A stretch of DNA of 37,923 nucleotides from a virus, in IMG/VR virus record IMGVR_UViG_3300041955_000551, positions 1-37,923 of that record; one strand, written 5' to 3'. A program made the position numbers and the translations under genes. The notes below the pieces were generated by a model. The model saw only the letters and a program-made list of their open reading frames with translations. It was not told the origin of the DNA and did not search any database. Below, in pieces: positions 1 to 6,563 of the stretch. Each line of letters starts with the position of its first letter. Position 1 is the first letter of the stretch.

Positions 1-127
1 GACTGGCGCACGAACGACCGATCTGAACTGGCTCCGCAATGCGCGGAACCCTTATACGGGGACGCTATTCTCCGGCCGTGACACCAACGTCACGTTTTTC
101 ACCCCATCCGGAGAGTGGACGTGGGCC
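1..127. repeat. 127-bp terminal direct repeat, left copy
   Basis: The first 127 bases are identical to bases 37797-37923. An exact terminal overlap of 127 is what a de Bruijn assembler run at k=127 leaves when it closes a circle, so this is best read as an assembly overlap of a circular or circularly permuted molecule of 37,796 bp, not as a biological terminal repeat. Confidence 0.9.
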
Positions 128-268
128 GATGGAAAGCTCTGGACGCCGAACATTCCTGGCGTGTATGGCGACCACTGGATCGGCTGCGAAAAACTGGAGG
201 ACGTGCTCGAAACCATCACCGAGTCGCTGGACGGAAAGCCCGTCGCTGAGATTTACGACAACGCCTAA
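2..268 (+). CDS. Small protein crossing the contig join (3' part)
   Basis: This is the 3' part of a 109-residue protein whose start lies at 37735 at the other end of the window. The reading frame joins exactly across the 127-bp overlap and ends in TAA. The sequence is acidic in its C-terminal half and rich in Trp and aromatic residues (for example WTWADGKLWTP), with no transmembrane segment. I do not recognise a family. It is the second gene of the small rightward operon that starts at the promoter near 37413, and it is preceded by one copy of the repeated hairpin leader. The window start cuts the gene, so an annotation of the linear contig would miss its N-terminus. Confidence 0.75.
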   Translation, partial: TGARTTDLNWLRNARNPYTGTLFSGRDTNVTFFTPSGEWTWADGKLWTPNIPGVYGDHWIGCEKLEDVLETITESLDGKPVAEIYDNA

Positions 269-270
269 CC

Positions 271-315
271 ACCAACCCCGCGCAGGGCGGGAAACCATGA
301 GAGGGGAATGAGATG
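271..315 (+). promoter_or_regulatory. Repeated hairpin leader, copy 2
   Basis: This is an intergenic module with a short CCCGC/GCGGG stem, then AAACCATGAGAGGGGAATGAG, ending on the start codon at 313. It is nearly the same as the segments at 37693-37737 and 646-695 and is weakly matched at 1044-1094. The GAGAGGGG stretch is the likely ribosome binding site. The shared hairpin upstream suggests a common cis-acting RNA element. Confidence 0.6.
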
Positions 316-639
316 CCGAACCTATTTGTTGACCTTGATGACTTTGTACCCGGCGGCGCTGGTGGCCTGGATGACGGCGACGTCGTGCCCGCGCGGGATT
401 ATGCGCAGGATTATGCACCCGGAGGATGCTACCACGTGTCGCGAGCGCCAGAACTCGTGGCGGACATTCGGGCGGCAGCGGCTGCTGGGCACGCATACAT
501 CCAGCGCCTCAATCGGCCCGAACCCCACCGCCGATCGCTCGAAGACGTCGTGTGGTGCTTCGCGGGTGTCGGGGTTGGCACCGAGCTAGGTGCGGCCATA
601 TATGCCGATCTGATCGCGAACCCGCTGCAGGTCCGTTGA
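313..639 (+). CDS. Small acidic early protein, unknown function
   Basis: This 108-residue protein starts at the ATG that ends the repeated leader (GAGAGGGG Shine-Dalgarno, about 8 nt spacing). The N-terminal third is strongly acidic (LFVDLDDFVPGG, then GGLDDGD), and the C-terminal half is Ala-rich and probably helical. No catalytic motif or membrane segment is visible and I do not recognise the family. It lies third in the early operon that begins at 37487, between two other genes with the same leader. It could be a host-takeover or regulatory protein, but that rests on position only. Confidence 0.7.
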   Translation: MPNLFVDLDDFVPGGAGGLDDGDVVPARDYAQDYAPGGCYHVSRAPELVADIRAAAAAGHAYIQRLNRPEPHRRSLEDVVWCFAGVGVGTELGAAIYADLIANPLQVR

Positions 640-645
640 TCTTTG

Positions 646-695
646 ACCACCCACCCCCGCGCCGAGCGGGAAACCATGAGGGGGGAATGACGATG
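646..695 (+). promoter_or_regulatory. Repeated hairpin leader, copy 3
   Basis: Same module as at 271-315: a Pro-codon-like C-rich run, a CCCGC stem paired with GCGGG, AAACCATGAG, then GGGGGG and the start codon at 693. The loop differs from the other copies while the stem is kept, which fits selection on the hairpin. Confidence 0.6.
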
Positions 696-902
696 AACAC
701 GTACACTACAGACGGATCAGTGCGAGGCGACTGTGGCCACAGGCACCGGACGTTATCCGGTGCGATCCAGTGCCTCGCTCGCGATCAGGCTGGATGCAAG
801 AGCCAAGGCGGTTACTCTGACCGCCAGATTCGCCACAGCGACGGATCGCCGTTGACGGAGCGCGAGTACGACCAGTTGTGCCAGATTGAGGATGCACGCT
901 AA
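693..902 (+). CDS. Small CGHRHR-motif protein
   Basis: This 69-residue protein carries a conserved-looking block, GDCGHRHRTLSGAIQCL at residues 11-27, followed by a basic and polar stretch. The spaced Cys and His residues could bind a metal. I have seen similar CGHRHR-type small proteins in phage genomes, but the function is unknown to me. The ATG at 693 is chosen over the one at 687 because it keeps the leader-to-start spacing seen in the other copies (GGGGGG about 7 nt upstream). It is the fourth gene of the early operon. Confidence 0.7.
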   Translation: MNTYTTDGSVRGDCGHRHRTLSGAIQCLARDQAGCKSQGGYSDRQIRHSDGSPLTEREYDQLCQIEDAR

Positions 903-914
903 CCCGATTAGCCT

Positions 915-930
915 ATATGATTTCTCATAT
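915..930. promoter_or_regulatory. AT-rich palindrome in an intergenic gap
   Basis: ATATGA, a 4-base spacer, then TCATAT form a short AT-rich palindrome in an otherwise GC-rich 190-bp gap (903-1091). It could be an operator or promoter element for the gene at 1092. No clear -35/-10 pair is seen. The rest of the gap holds no convincing gene apart from the last leader copy. Confidence 0.3.
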
Positions 931-1043
931 CATAACATCAGATTACACCGATTGTGGGATCATCGAGGCTCGAGGCCAGCGGTGGGAATGGTGATTGCTT
1001 CCCTATCGCATTTCGTTTGGCTGGACACCGCCGCGAGCTTGAC

Positions 1044-1094
1044 GACCGACCCCCTCGCCGGCGCGGGGCAACCGTGAGAGGAGAAAAGGCGGTG
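1044..1094 (+). promoter_or_regulatory. Repeated hairpin leader, copy 4 (degenerate)
   Basis: This copy has a CCCC..GGGG stem, a CAACCGTGAGAGGAGA core and the GTG start at 1092. It keeps the order stem, AACC-TGAGAG, purine-rich ribosome binding site, start codon of the other three copies, but with many changes. Confidence 0.45.
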
Positions 1095-1538
1095 CCAGAC
1101 CCTCCGAAACTGCTCGGCGGTCCCTACGCGATGCCGCGGTGTCGCGTAGGAAAGCCCCTCTTCGACACGATCCGTGGCGACCTCGTCGTCGCCACGATCA
1201 CCGATACCCCGATTCCCTGGCCGTTCGGCCGGGTCTCGCGAGCGTGCCGGGGCGCCCCGATCCTGACGGGCGACCTCGAGCGCGCGGTCAGGGTCGAATC
1301 GAACCAGGCCATCCAATACTACTGGGGAGTCAGCCGCTGGACGGTCGAGCGGTGGCGGCGGGCGCTCGGTGTCGAGCGCATGAATCCGGGTACCGCGGCC
1401 GTCTGGAAAGAGCTGTCGGCCTCGAAAGTCCAGTCGGCGCGGGCCCGGCGGCGGGCACGGTCGCCGGCGGCCAGGAGGAAGATGAGCTTGCGGGCCAAAG
1501 CAGCGTGGGCCAGGCGGAAGGCCGCGCAGACCGGCTAA
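1092..1538 (+). CDS. Planctomycete-type conserved protein with helix-turn-helix-like core
   Basis: This 148-residue protein starts at GTG behind the purine-rich GAGAGGAGAAAAGG. Features in order are PRCRVG near residue 15, an APIPWPFGR-like stretch (here TPIPWPFGR) near 46, SNQAIQYYWGVSRWTVERW near residues 75-93, which reads like a helix-turn-helix, and a long basic Arg/Ala-rich C-terminal helix. I recognise the 'DxPIPWP ... ESN/QAxxYxWGVS...VxxWRxALGV' pattern as a family common in Planctomycetota genomes, with no known activity. A DNA-binding role is plausible from the helix-turn-helix look and the basic tail. The stop codon lies inside a host-type repeat (1529-1553), so the C-terminus may have been reshaped by repeat insertion. 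Confidence 0.8.
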   Translation: MPDPPKLLGGPYAMPRCRVGKPLFDTIRGDLVVATITDTPIPWPFGRVSRACRGAPILTGDLERAVRVESNQAIQYYWGVSRWTVERWRRALGVERMNPGTAAVWKELSASKVQSARARRRARSPAARRKMSLRAKAAWARRKAAQTG

Positions 1539-1553
1539 AGCCGGGACTCCAAC
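1529..1553 (-). repeat. Dispersed palindromic repeat, GTTGGAGTCCCGG family, copy 1
   Basis: On the minus strand it reads GTTGGAGTCCCGGCTTTAGC and continues to CGGTC. It matches the segments at 24562-24587, 24662-24687, 24702-24726 and 37330-37356. The inner part forms a stem-loop. It overlaps the end of the gene at 1092-1538. Confidence 0.75.
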
Positions 1554-1586
1554 TGAATTCACGGTCGTCACATCGGGCATAATTAG

Positions 1587-1668
1587 GCCCCCAACCCGGC
1601 AACGCGCGCACCGAGCTGGGGGCGATCGCCGCCGGCCTGGTGGCCTTCGGGCCGATTTTCACGCCCGA
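1587..1668. terminator. Two hairpins between convergent genes
   Basis: GCCCCCA (1587-1593) pairs with TGGGGGC (1617-1623), and TCGGGC (1647-1652) pairs with GCCCGA (1663-1668). They lie between the rightward early operon and the leftward integrase, where a bidirectional stop would be expected. There is no good T-tract, so intrinsic termination is uncertain. Confidence 0.35.
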
Positions 1669-1705
1669 TTAAGCTGACAGCATCGCCAGATCGCTGCGGT
1701 CGGGA

Positions 1706-2707
1706 TCACGTCGCGAGATCGATCCGTCGGCCGCAATGCGGGCATACCGATGCAGGGCCTGGTCGCCGGCGAGCTCGACGATAATCGACCTTGCCAATCG
1801 CCCGTGCCATCAGCTCAAGATCCTGGTGTCGATAGCTCCTCTGGCTGCGCCGGTTTGAATGCCGCAATAGCCTTTGGAGCATCAGCTCGCCGATCCCCCA
1901 GTCCTCGGCGAGGGTCGCGAAGGTGTGTCTGAAGGCGATCAAGGTAAGCCCTTCGACGCCGGCCCGCTCGCCGAGCTGCTTCACCTGGTCGAGGGCGCGG
2001 TACCCATGCCGGCCGTGGAGCCAGGGTCGATCGACTGCGTTGGGAAAGAGCCATTCACTGCGTTGGGTCTGCCTCATCCAGGCTTTTAGTACCTTGAGAA
2101 GCGGCCCGGCGATCGGGATCCGGGCCGCTCGGGCGGCGTTCTTGAGTTTTTTTTGGGCGTGGGATCGGATCTTGATGACGCTTGCGTCAAGGTCCACATC
2201 GCATTTGCGTAGGCCCAGGATTTCGTTTTTGTGGGCTCCGGTGAAGGCAGCGGTATAAACCAGGGCTCGAAGCCTGGCGGCCTTCCAGGCGCCGGCCAGG
2301 GCCTCCCGATCGGCCAAACGCAGGATGGCCTGGATCTCCTCGGCCGTCCGATGGTGGGGAAATGGCTCCTCGTCGTCCGGCTCGATTTCGTCGGCGGAAA
2401 ACCAATCGTCTAGGCGGCGAAACTCAAACGGGTTCCGGATCCAACCTTTGTACACCCCGTAGCTGCACGCGGCTCGGAACGCGGAAAGGAGACTTCGATT
2501 GGTGATGGGGGCGCGGTCGGCGTGCTGGCGCAACCAGTCGGCGATTGCATCGGGATCCACGTCGCGGGTCGTGCGGCAATGTGGACGAAATTCGCGCAGC
2601 ACCTGGGCGATCTTCGCGAGGGTTGCTTTCCTCCTTAGCGGCGGCTTGTATTGCTTGACGACGCGCTTCTCGAAGCGCGAGAATGAGATGGAAGTGATTC
2701 TGGCCAT
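1706..2707 (-). CDS. int: Tyrosine recombinase (phage integrase), altered active site
   Basis: This 333-residue protein has an N-terminal core-binding SAM-like domain (about residues 25-100) and a C-terminal phage-integrase domain (about 120-305). The box III His283 (LLRHS) and nucleophile Tyr292 (SYRH) are present. Two usual active-site positions are changed: the first Arg of the TGxR motif is His159 (TGAHKNEI), and the His of HxxRH is Ile257 (IAFRH, Arg260 kept). The C-terminus carries one CPHC pair resembling half a zinc ribbon. It lies beside a tRNA-Arg-like attP (2817-2862), the classic place for the phage integrase. It should catalyse site-specific integration, but the missing Arg makes activity uncertain unless Lys160 or another residue compensates. 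Confidence 0.85.
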   Translation of the reverse strand: MARITSISFSRFEKRVVKQYKPPLRRKATLAKIAQVLREFRPHCRTTRDVDPDAIADWLRQHADRAPITNRSLLSAFRAACSYGVYKGWIRNPFEFRRLDDWFSADEIEPDDEEPFPHHRTAEEIQAILRLADREALAGAWKAARLRALVYTAAFTGAHKNEILGLRKCDVDLDASVIKIRSHAQKKLKNAARAARIPIAGPLLKVLKAWMRQTQRSEWLFPNAVDRPWLHGRHGYRALDQVKQLGERAGVEGLTLIAFRHTFATLAEDWGIGELMLQRLLRHSNRRSQRSYRHQDLELMARAIGKVDYRRARRRPGPASVCPHCGRRIDLAT

Positions 2708-2816
2708 TGGAAGTGATCCGGTAAAAATGGGGAATGGGGATCACCCCAAGGCTAGACCGAGTTTTGTCTCCTATTTCCTTAATATCGATCACTGACGGCT
2801 CGACTGGGTGGGACCT

Positions 2817-2862
2817 GGGTCTACGGAACCGAAGGTTACTGGTTCGAATCCAGTCGGGTGTA
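2817..2862 (+). other. Likely attP core: 3' half of a tRNA-Arg(ACG) gene
   Basis: The sequence reads as a tRNA from the anticodon loop to the discriminator base: loop CTACGGA (2821-2827, anticodon ACG), the 3' side of the anticodon stem, a perfect T-arm ACTGG-TTCGAAT-CCAGT (2838-2854), CGGGTGT as the 3' acceptor strand, and A. There is no matching 5' acceptor strand or D-arm upstream, and the anticodon stem has a G-G mismatch on the phage side, so this is not a working tRNA. A partial tRNA next to the integrase gene is the standard form of an attP whose host target is a tRNA gene, with crossover near the anticodon loop. Confidence 0.8.
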
Positions 2863-2924
2863 ATGCCAGGCCGCTTTGGAGAGCTGCGCTGGCAGGAGTT
2901 TGTTTATAGATTGTGCTCGTGAGA

Positions 2925-2952
2925 TTGACCATGTCGAGACCGCGTGTACAAT
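2925..2952 (+). promoter_or_regulatory. Sigma-70-like promoter for a short transcript
   Basis: TTGACC (2925-2930), a 16-bp spacer, then TACAAT (2947-2952) on the plus strand. No gene follows on this strand before the terminator ending near 3033, so it would drive a transcript of about 75 nt. Confidence 0.5.
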
Positions 2953-2958
2953 CGATTA

Positions 2959-3033
2959 GGCGAGCTCCCAGATCCTTTCGACCGCCCCCGGCAGGGCCTC
3001 ACAAAACCACTAGCCGGCGGGCGGTTTTTCTTT
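2959..3033 (+). ncRNA. Candidate small RNA between attP and the methyltransferase gene
   Basis: A promoter-like pair (2925-2952) is followed at the right distance by about 75 bp that end in a strong GC hairpin and T-tract. No credible open reading frame lies between them. The predicted RNA would have a 20-nt single-stranded 5' part and a long terminator stem. It runs opposite to the flanking integrase and methyltransferase genes. It matches no RNA family that I can name. It could instead be a terminator that insulates phage genes from tRNA transcription after integration. Confidence 0.45.
2981..3033 (+). terminator. Strong intrinsic terminator
   Basis: ACCGCCC-CCGGC (2981-2992) pairs with GCCGG-C-GGGCGGT (3013-3025), 12 pairs with one bulged C, followed by TTTTTCTTT. 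It works only on the plus strand, since there is no T-tract on the other side. Confidence 0.8.
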
Positions 3034-3046
3034 CGCCTGGCGGCGG

Positions 3047-3077
3047 GTCCTTGGTCCTTTGTCCATGGTCCGTTGTT
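3047..3077. repeat. Dispersed GGTCCNTTGTCC-type repeat, copy 1
   Basis: A run of degenerate tandem units (TTGGTCCTTTGTCCATGGTC and on to CCGTTGTTA) that recurs at about 6949-6982. It supplies the stop codon of the methyltransferase gene. Such runs are familiar as dispersed intergenic repeats of planctomycete chromosomes. Confidence 0.6.
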
Positions 3078-3897
3078 AGCGGAAAAGAAGCCCCTCGAGT
3101 GCTGCGCTGGTCTTCGGAGATAGCCAGATGCTTTCCAGTCGCCGGGATTGCCTGAAGATAACCGTCTCGCGGTCGTGGCGCATCCAGCCTTCGTAGAGGT
3201 CGTCGTAGAGATCGCAGCGGTAGCCGGAGATTACGACGAATCCGGTCAGCCTGTGTAAAGCGTCAGCGAGGTTGCAATGGTCTTGATCGGTTAGCTCATG
3301 CTCGTAACCGCGCACCTCGCTCCGGGTGGCGGGTACGTAGGGTGGGTCGGCGTAGTGGAGGGTATCGGGCATGTCGTGCTCATCCATTACGTCGATGGCC
3401 GGGCGACAGTCGATAAGTACGCCTTGGAGTCGCTGGCAGAAGACTGCGATTTCCGCGGGGTACCGGCTCCAATCCAGGGCGGGGGTTGTCCCTCTGCGAT
3501 TGGTGTTACTGCGGAATCCCGTCCGGCGTTTGATGGGTGAGGAGTCGGAGCCGAACCCACCGAAGCTGCGGAGCAGAAGCCTGCGGGCTCGCTCGATTGG
3601 CTCGTCGATGTGCTCGTAGGCGGATTTCCATTCGGCTCGGGCGAACGGGGTTAGGGCGACCAGGCGGCAGAGCTCGGCTGATTGATGAGGGTCTCGAAGC
3701 ACGCGGAAGAAGCTAACGAGGTCCTCGTTCAGGTCGTTGTACACCTCTGAAAAAGCGGGCGCTTTGGCCAGCAATACGGATCCGGCGCCGCCATAGGCAT
3801 CGACGAAAACGCGATGTCGTGGGAAGTGGCTTATGATCCAGTTAGCGAGCCGGAACTTGCCGCCGTGATATCTCAGTGTTGGGCGTGTGGGTCTCAT
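3076..3897 (-). CDS. Adenine-N6 DNA methyltransferase, Dam/D12 class
   Basis: This 273-residue protein should transfer a methyl group from S-adenosylmethionine to adenine N6 in DNA. Motifs in family order are YHGGK (residues 10-14, motif X), FVDAYGGAGS (31-40, SAM-binding motif I) and ADPPY (183-187, catalytic motif IV). The length fits the D12 class. ATG 3897 is chosen; an in-frame GTG lies three codons upstream. The gene overlaps the end of the upstream gene by 56 nt, so it is probably translated as part of the leftward early operon. It may protect phage DNA from host restriction or mark it for control of replication. No restriction-enzyme partner is seen nearby. Its target site cannot be read from the sequence. 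Confidence 0.9.
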   Translation of the reverse strand: MRPTRPTLRYHGGKFRLANWIISHFPRHRVFVDAYGGAGSVLLAKAPAFSEVYNDLNEDLVSFFRVLRDPHQSAELCRLVALTPFARAEWKSAYEHIDEPIERARRLLLRSFGGFGSDSSPIKRRTGFRSNTNRRGTTPALDWSRYPAEIAVFCQRLQGVLIDCRPAIDVMDEHDMPDTLHYADPPYVPATRSEVRGYEHELTDQDHCNLADALHRLTGFVVISGYRCDLYDDLYEGWMRHDRETVIFRQSRRLESIWLSPKTSAALEGLLFR

Positions 3898-4396
3898 GTT
3901 TGGCACCGCAAATGGATCTGAGGTTTGGATCGCGCTGGGAGATAGTCTCGGCCTCGGCGATCAGGTCGAGTGCGGTTTCGAGCAGGCCATGGTGATCGCC
4001 GACGACTCGGGCGACCATGCAGTGGAGCAAAAGCGCAGCCAGATCGAGCTCGCCGTCGTCGTAGGCGGCCTCGACGGCCTGGTCCAGGGCTTTCTGGGAT
4101 CGCGCGTCTCGCGTCGCGTGGCGGTTCGTCTCGATCGTCTTGCGCACGAGGGCGTCGAGTTCGTGGGGTTCGAGTCTGTGGACGGTGCTCACGGGTCGGT
4201 TCCTTTGGTGGGGGTCTGGTGCCGACGGCTCAATCGGGCGGAGTTGGTTCTGCGGGGGCTTGGCGGGTGGGCCGATCGCGGGGCCTTGGTGGCAACTTCT
4301 CCATAGGAGTATGGTCACCTGAATGGCGGCGGCGGCGATGGCGATGTAGCAGAGCTGGTGGGCGATTTTGGAGCGGAATAGTAAGCGCCACTTCAT
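3842..4396 (-). CDS. Putative single-pass membrane protein, unknown function
   Basis: This 184-residue protein begins MKWRLLFRSK and then has one hydrophobic segment (about residues 12-32), followed by a Pro-rich linker and a mostly helical soluble domain with an acidic 'AYDDGELDLAALLLHCM' stretch. The topology would place the bulk of the protein on one side of the membrane. No Shine-Dalgarno is obvious. A longer start at 4465 would read into the 35-bp inverted repeat and is rejected. The 3' end overlaps the methyltransferase gene. I do not recognise a family. Confidence 0.55.
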   Translation of the reverse strand: MKWRLLFRSKIAHQLCYIAIAAAAIQVTILLWRSCHQGPAIGPPAKPPQNQLRPIEPSAPDPHQRNRPVSTVHRLEPHELDALVRKTIETNRHATRDARSQKALDQAVEAAYDDGELDLAALLLHCMVARVVGDHHGLLETALDLIAEAETISQRDPNLRSICGAKHETHTPNTEISRRQVPAR

Positions 4397-4426
4397 GGGT
4401 TTTGTCCGCTGTTCGAAAAAGGGGGT

Positions 4427-4602
4427 ACCTCTTTGCAAAAACCCCAAAAACCCCGAAAACCCCATTTAATCATGGCTGCACGCAACGATTGACGTTTTCC
4501 GCTAAACCCTTTGGCGCTTAAGGATATGGGGATTTCTGCGGAAAAAAGTGGATTGATGCATCACTTAGGTTTTCGGGGTTTTTGGGGTTTTTGCAAAGAG
4601 GT
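4427..4602. other. Perfect 35-bp inverted repeat around an AT-richer core: candidate replication origin
   Basis: The arms 4427-4461 and 4568-4602 are exact reverse complements. The right arm reads GGTTTTCGGGGTTTTTGGGG and continues to GCAAAGAGGT, so each arm also contains tandem GGGGTTTTT units. The 106-bp spacer is AT-rich for this genome. The element sits just downstream of the DUF3987-type replication gene and overlaps no gene. An inverted repeat with iteron-like units next to a replication ATPase fits an origin. A transposon footprint or transcription element is possible. Confidence 0.55.
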
Positions 4603-4617
4603 CAGGGTTTTCGTTCG

Positions 4618-6267
4618 TTAGTGATGTAACAGAGGGTTGACGTCATAGGTTGGCGACGGCGGGCGGCCACCTTTGGGCCCGGAAAGGGCGGCCGGTGTGG
4701 GGCGTATCACACCCCGGGAAATGAGATGCGTGATCGTCGCGGAAAGCGCGTCGTCGTCGATCCATCGTCTGGCATGGCGCAGGTCGGCAATGCTGAATCG
4801 GGTGAGCAATTGGGAACTAAGCCAGAGTGTGACGGCGCGGATGGCTTTCCCTTTTCGCGTGCTTGCACCGTGGAGAACGCTTTGCACGCGGAGGGCGTGG
4901 CTTTTGAAGTAGGCCACAAGCTCCCAGGCTCGGTCGACGTTTTCCGCCTCGACGGCCGGCACTGCGGTCGGGTCGGTTTCTTCCGCGGCATAGTGCATCA
5001 GCGTGAGTATCAGGGCGAAGCGCCCAGCATACTCACGCATCTTGCCCCACGGGCCTCGCAGCTCGGGGTCGAATTCGAGCCCGTTCATTTCTTGGCAGTG
5101 GGCGTTGAAATGCAGGCGCCAACATTCTTTTGCCGCTGTGCTGGGGATGATCGCCGAGGGTTGGGGTTTGTTGCGATTGAGAACAAGCGGCCGGTCCCAG
5201 AGCCGGGTTATCAACGCGGTCCAATCGCGCATGATCTTGGGCGAGATTCCGCGGTCGTTCCAGGGCGCGACGGGTCGCGCGTCGGGGAAGGAGAAAAGGT
5301 AGCGATCAATGAAGCCGTCGGAGACGCCATGGTTGCCGCCGAGCTCGAACAAGATGTCGGGCGGCAGACCCCCGGTGATACTGACGGCCGGGTCGTCGCA
5401 GGCGACCGGCTCTTGGTTTTCGTGGCTGACTCGGTCGGTGACGATTCGGTCCCCAGACCAGATCTTGCAGGCAATCGACCGGTCGTGGCCTCGGCCGCCG
5501 CTTTTGTACTGGTTCATGCCGCGGAGATAGGCGCTGAGCTCGTCGCGGATCATGACGAGTCCGCGGGGGTTTTGTTGGAGGATCCGAGGGATCGCCTCGG
5601 TGGTCGTATCGTCGATATCGATGCGCTTGCGCTTAGGTCGCTGGGGCGTCGGCAGACGCTCGGTAATCGCCTTGGCGCAGGCCGCCTCCCATTCTTTGAT
5701 CGCCTTTCGGTGGTCGGCTGCGAGCCGGTGATCGATTGCGCGCACCGGAGCGGCGCAGAATTTCATCGCCGGGGTTTTTCCATCGGAGGGCGGTCCAACA
5801 CAAGCGGCATAGAGCGTTGCGCCGACGGCATATCCGTTCTTCAGTAGTAGTACACTCGATCGACCGATTGCGCCGGCAGCAATCACAAGGGCGGGCACAG
5901 CGAGGAAATCTGGGGCGCAGCCGATCGACTGACTGCCGGCCTCGGCAAGGGCCCTCGCCGGCGACGGCAGAACATCAAGCGGAAACGGCTTGACTTGAGA
6001 CGACTCGTCGAGGCGCATCGGCGGCCACGGTTCGGGTTCATCAGCGGGGGCTACCTCGGTCTCGATCGCTTCGTCGTCGATGCATGCAATAACCCGGGCT
6101 TGGATCTCTGGCGGTAACGCGTTGAGCGCTTCGCCTCTTCGGCCGGGCTCGGCCGCGGCGAGAATTCGCGCGGCCGATTGAAATGGTTCCTCCAGGCTGT
6201 CGATTTCGCCGTTGGGGGTGAAGCCGATGAGCAGTCGCCGGAAAAGGGCGGCGGGGGAAGTGTTCAT
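4618..6267 (-). CDS. DUF3987-type replication helicase/primase-associated ATPase
   Basis: This 549-residue protein has a helical N-terminal region (1-100), then a domain with AAGAIGRS near 131-137, the P-loop-like GPPSDGKTP (158-166), MIRDELSAYLRGM (239-251, a Walker-B-like acidic pair Asp242-Glu243), and a GGLPPDILFEL sensor-like stretch. This is the order seen in DUF3987 proteins, which sit with primases and D5-like helicases in phages and mobile elements. The C-terminal 80 residues look like a winged helix (RFSIADLRHARRWIDDDALSATI). It probably unwinds or organises DNA at the phage origin. It starts by an ATGA overlap with the gene upstream. The inverted repeat at 4427-4602 lies just past its end. 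Confidence 0.8.
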   Translation of the reverse strand: MNTSPAALFRRLLIGFTPNGEIDSLEEPFQSAARILAAAEPGRRGEALNALPPEIQARVIACIDDEAIETEVAPADEPEPWPPMRLDESSQVKPFPLDVLPSPARALAEAGSQSIGCAPDFLAVPALVIAAGAIGRSSVLLLKNGYAVGATLYAACVGPPSDGKTPAMKFCAAPVRAIDHRLAADHRKAIKEWEAACAKAITERLPTPQRPKRKRIDIDDTTTEAIPRILQQNPRGLVMIRDELSAYLRGMNQYKSGGRGHDRSIACKIWSGDRIVTDRVSHENQEPVACDDPAVSITGGLPPDILFELGGNHGVSDGFIDRYLFSFPDARPVAPWNDRGISPKIMRDWTALITRLWDRPLVLNRNKPQPSAIIPSTAAKECWRLHFNAHCQEMNGLEFDPELRGPWGKMREYAGRFALILTLMHYAAEETDPTAVPAVEAENVDRAWELVAYFKSHALRVQSVLHGASTRKGKAIRAVTLWLSSQLLTRFSIADLRHARRWIDDDALSATITHLISRGVIRPTPAALSGPKGGRPPSPTYDVNPLLHH

Positions 6268-6563
6268 AGTGCCAACCTCCTTTCCTCGGCGCGGAGCCGG
6301 TAGAGGCGGGTCGTACGCGGCATGGCGTGGCGCGGGTCGGCGTGGTCGTCAACGACGAGCTGCCGCTCGAATACGAGCGAGTTGAGGGCGACAGCGCGGG
6401 CCTGATCCGGGATGAAATCGAACGGGTCCACGTAATGCCAGATTTCGGCCGCAGTGACCGGGCGGGTCCAGAAGCGCACCGCGCCGAGGCAGCGCTGTTT
6501 CAACTCTTCCATGGTGAGTCGGATTCCTTCGAAGGGAATCGTGGGGATCGTGGCGGGCGTCAT
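6264..6563 (-). CDS. Small protein, possible winged helix, coupled to the replication gene
   Basis: This 99-residue protein starts at ATG 6563 behind a perfect GGAGG. It stops in an ATGA overlap with the DUF3987-type gene, so the two are translationally coupled. The middle (TMEELKQRCLGAVRFWTRPVTAAEIWHYVDPFDF) and the strand-rich C-terminus resemble a winged-helix fold, which fits a DNA-binding helper of the replication ATPase. No family is recognised with confidence. Confidence 0.7.
   Translation of the reverse strand: MTPATIPTIPFEGIRLTMEELKQRCLGAVRFWTRPVTAAEIWHYVDPFDFIPDQARAVALNSLVFERQLVVDDHADPRHAMPRTTRLYRLRAEERRLAL

Noticed and set aside
886-1077. 63-codon frame in the gap before 1092
   Set aside because: No ribosome binding site or conserved look, and it covers the leader copy and an AT-rich palindrome.
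2790-2862. Complete tRNA gene
   Set aside because: Only the anticodon loop to 3' end fits. There is no 5' acceptor strand, no D-arm and a mismatched anticodon stem, so it is called an attP fragment.
3076-3897. Restriction-modification system
   Set aside because: Only a methyltransferase is present. No nuclease gene lies nearby and the HNH gene at 16862 belongs with the terminase.
4397-4465. Longer start (4465) for the membrane protein gene at 3842
   Set aside because: The extension translates the 35-bp inverted repeat into low-complexity Gly/Phe and has no ribosome binding site.
4726-5847. 373-codon plus-strand frame
   Set aside because: It is antisense to the DUF3987-type gene, whose motifs are clear.
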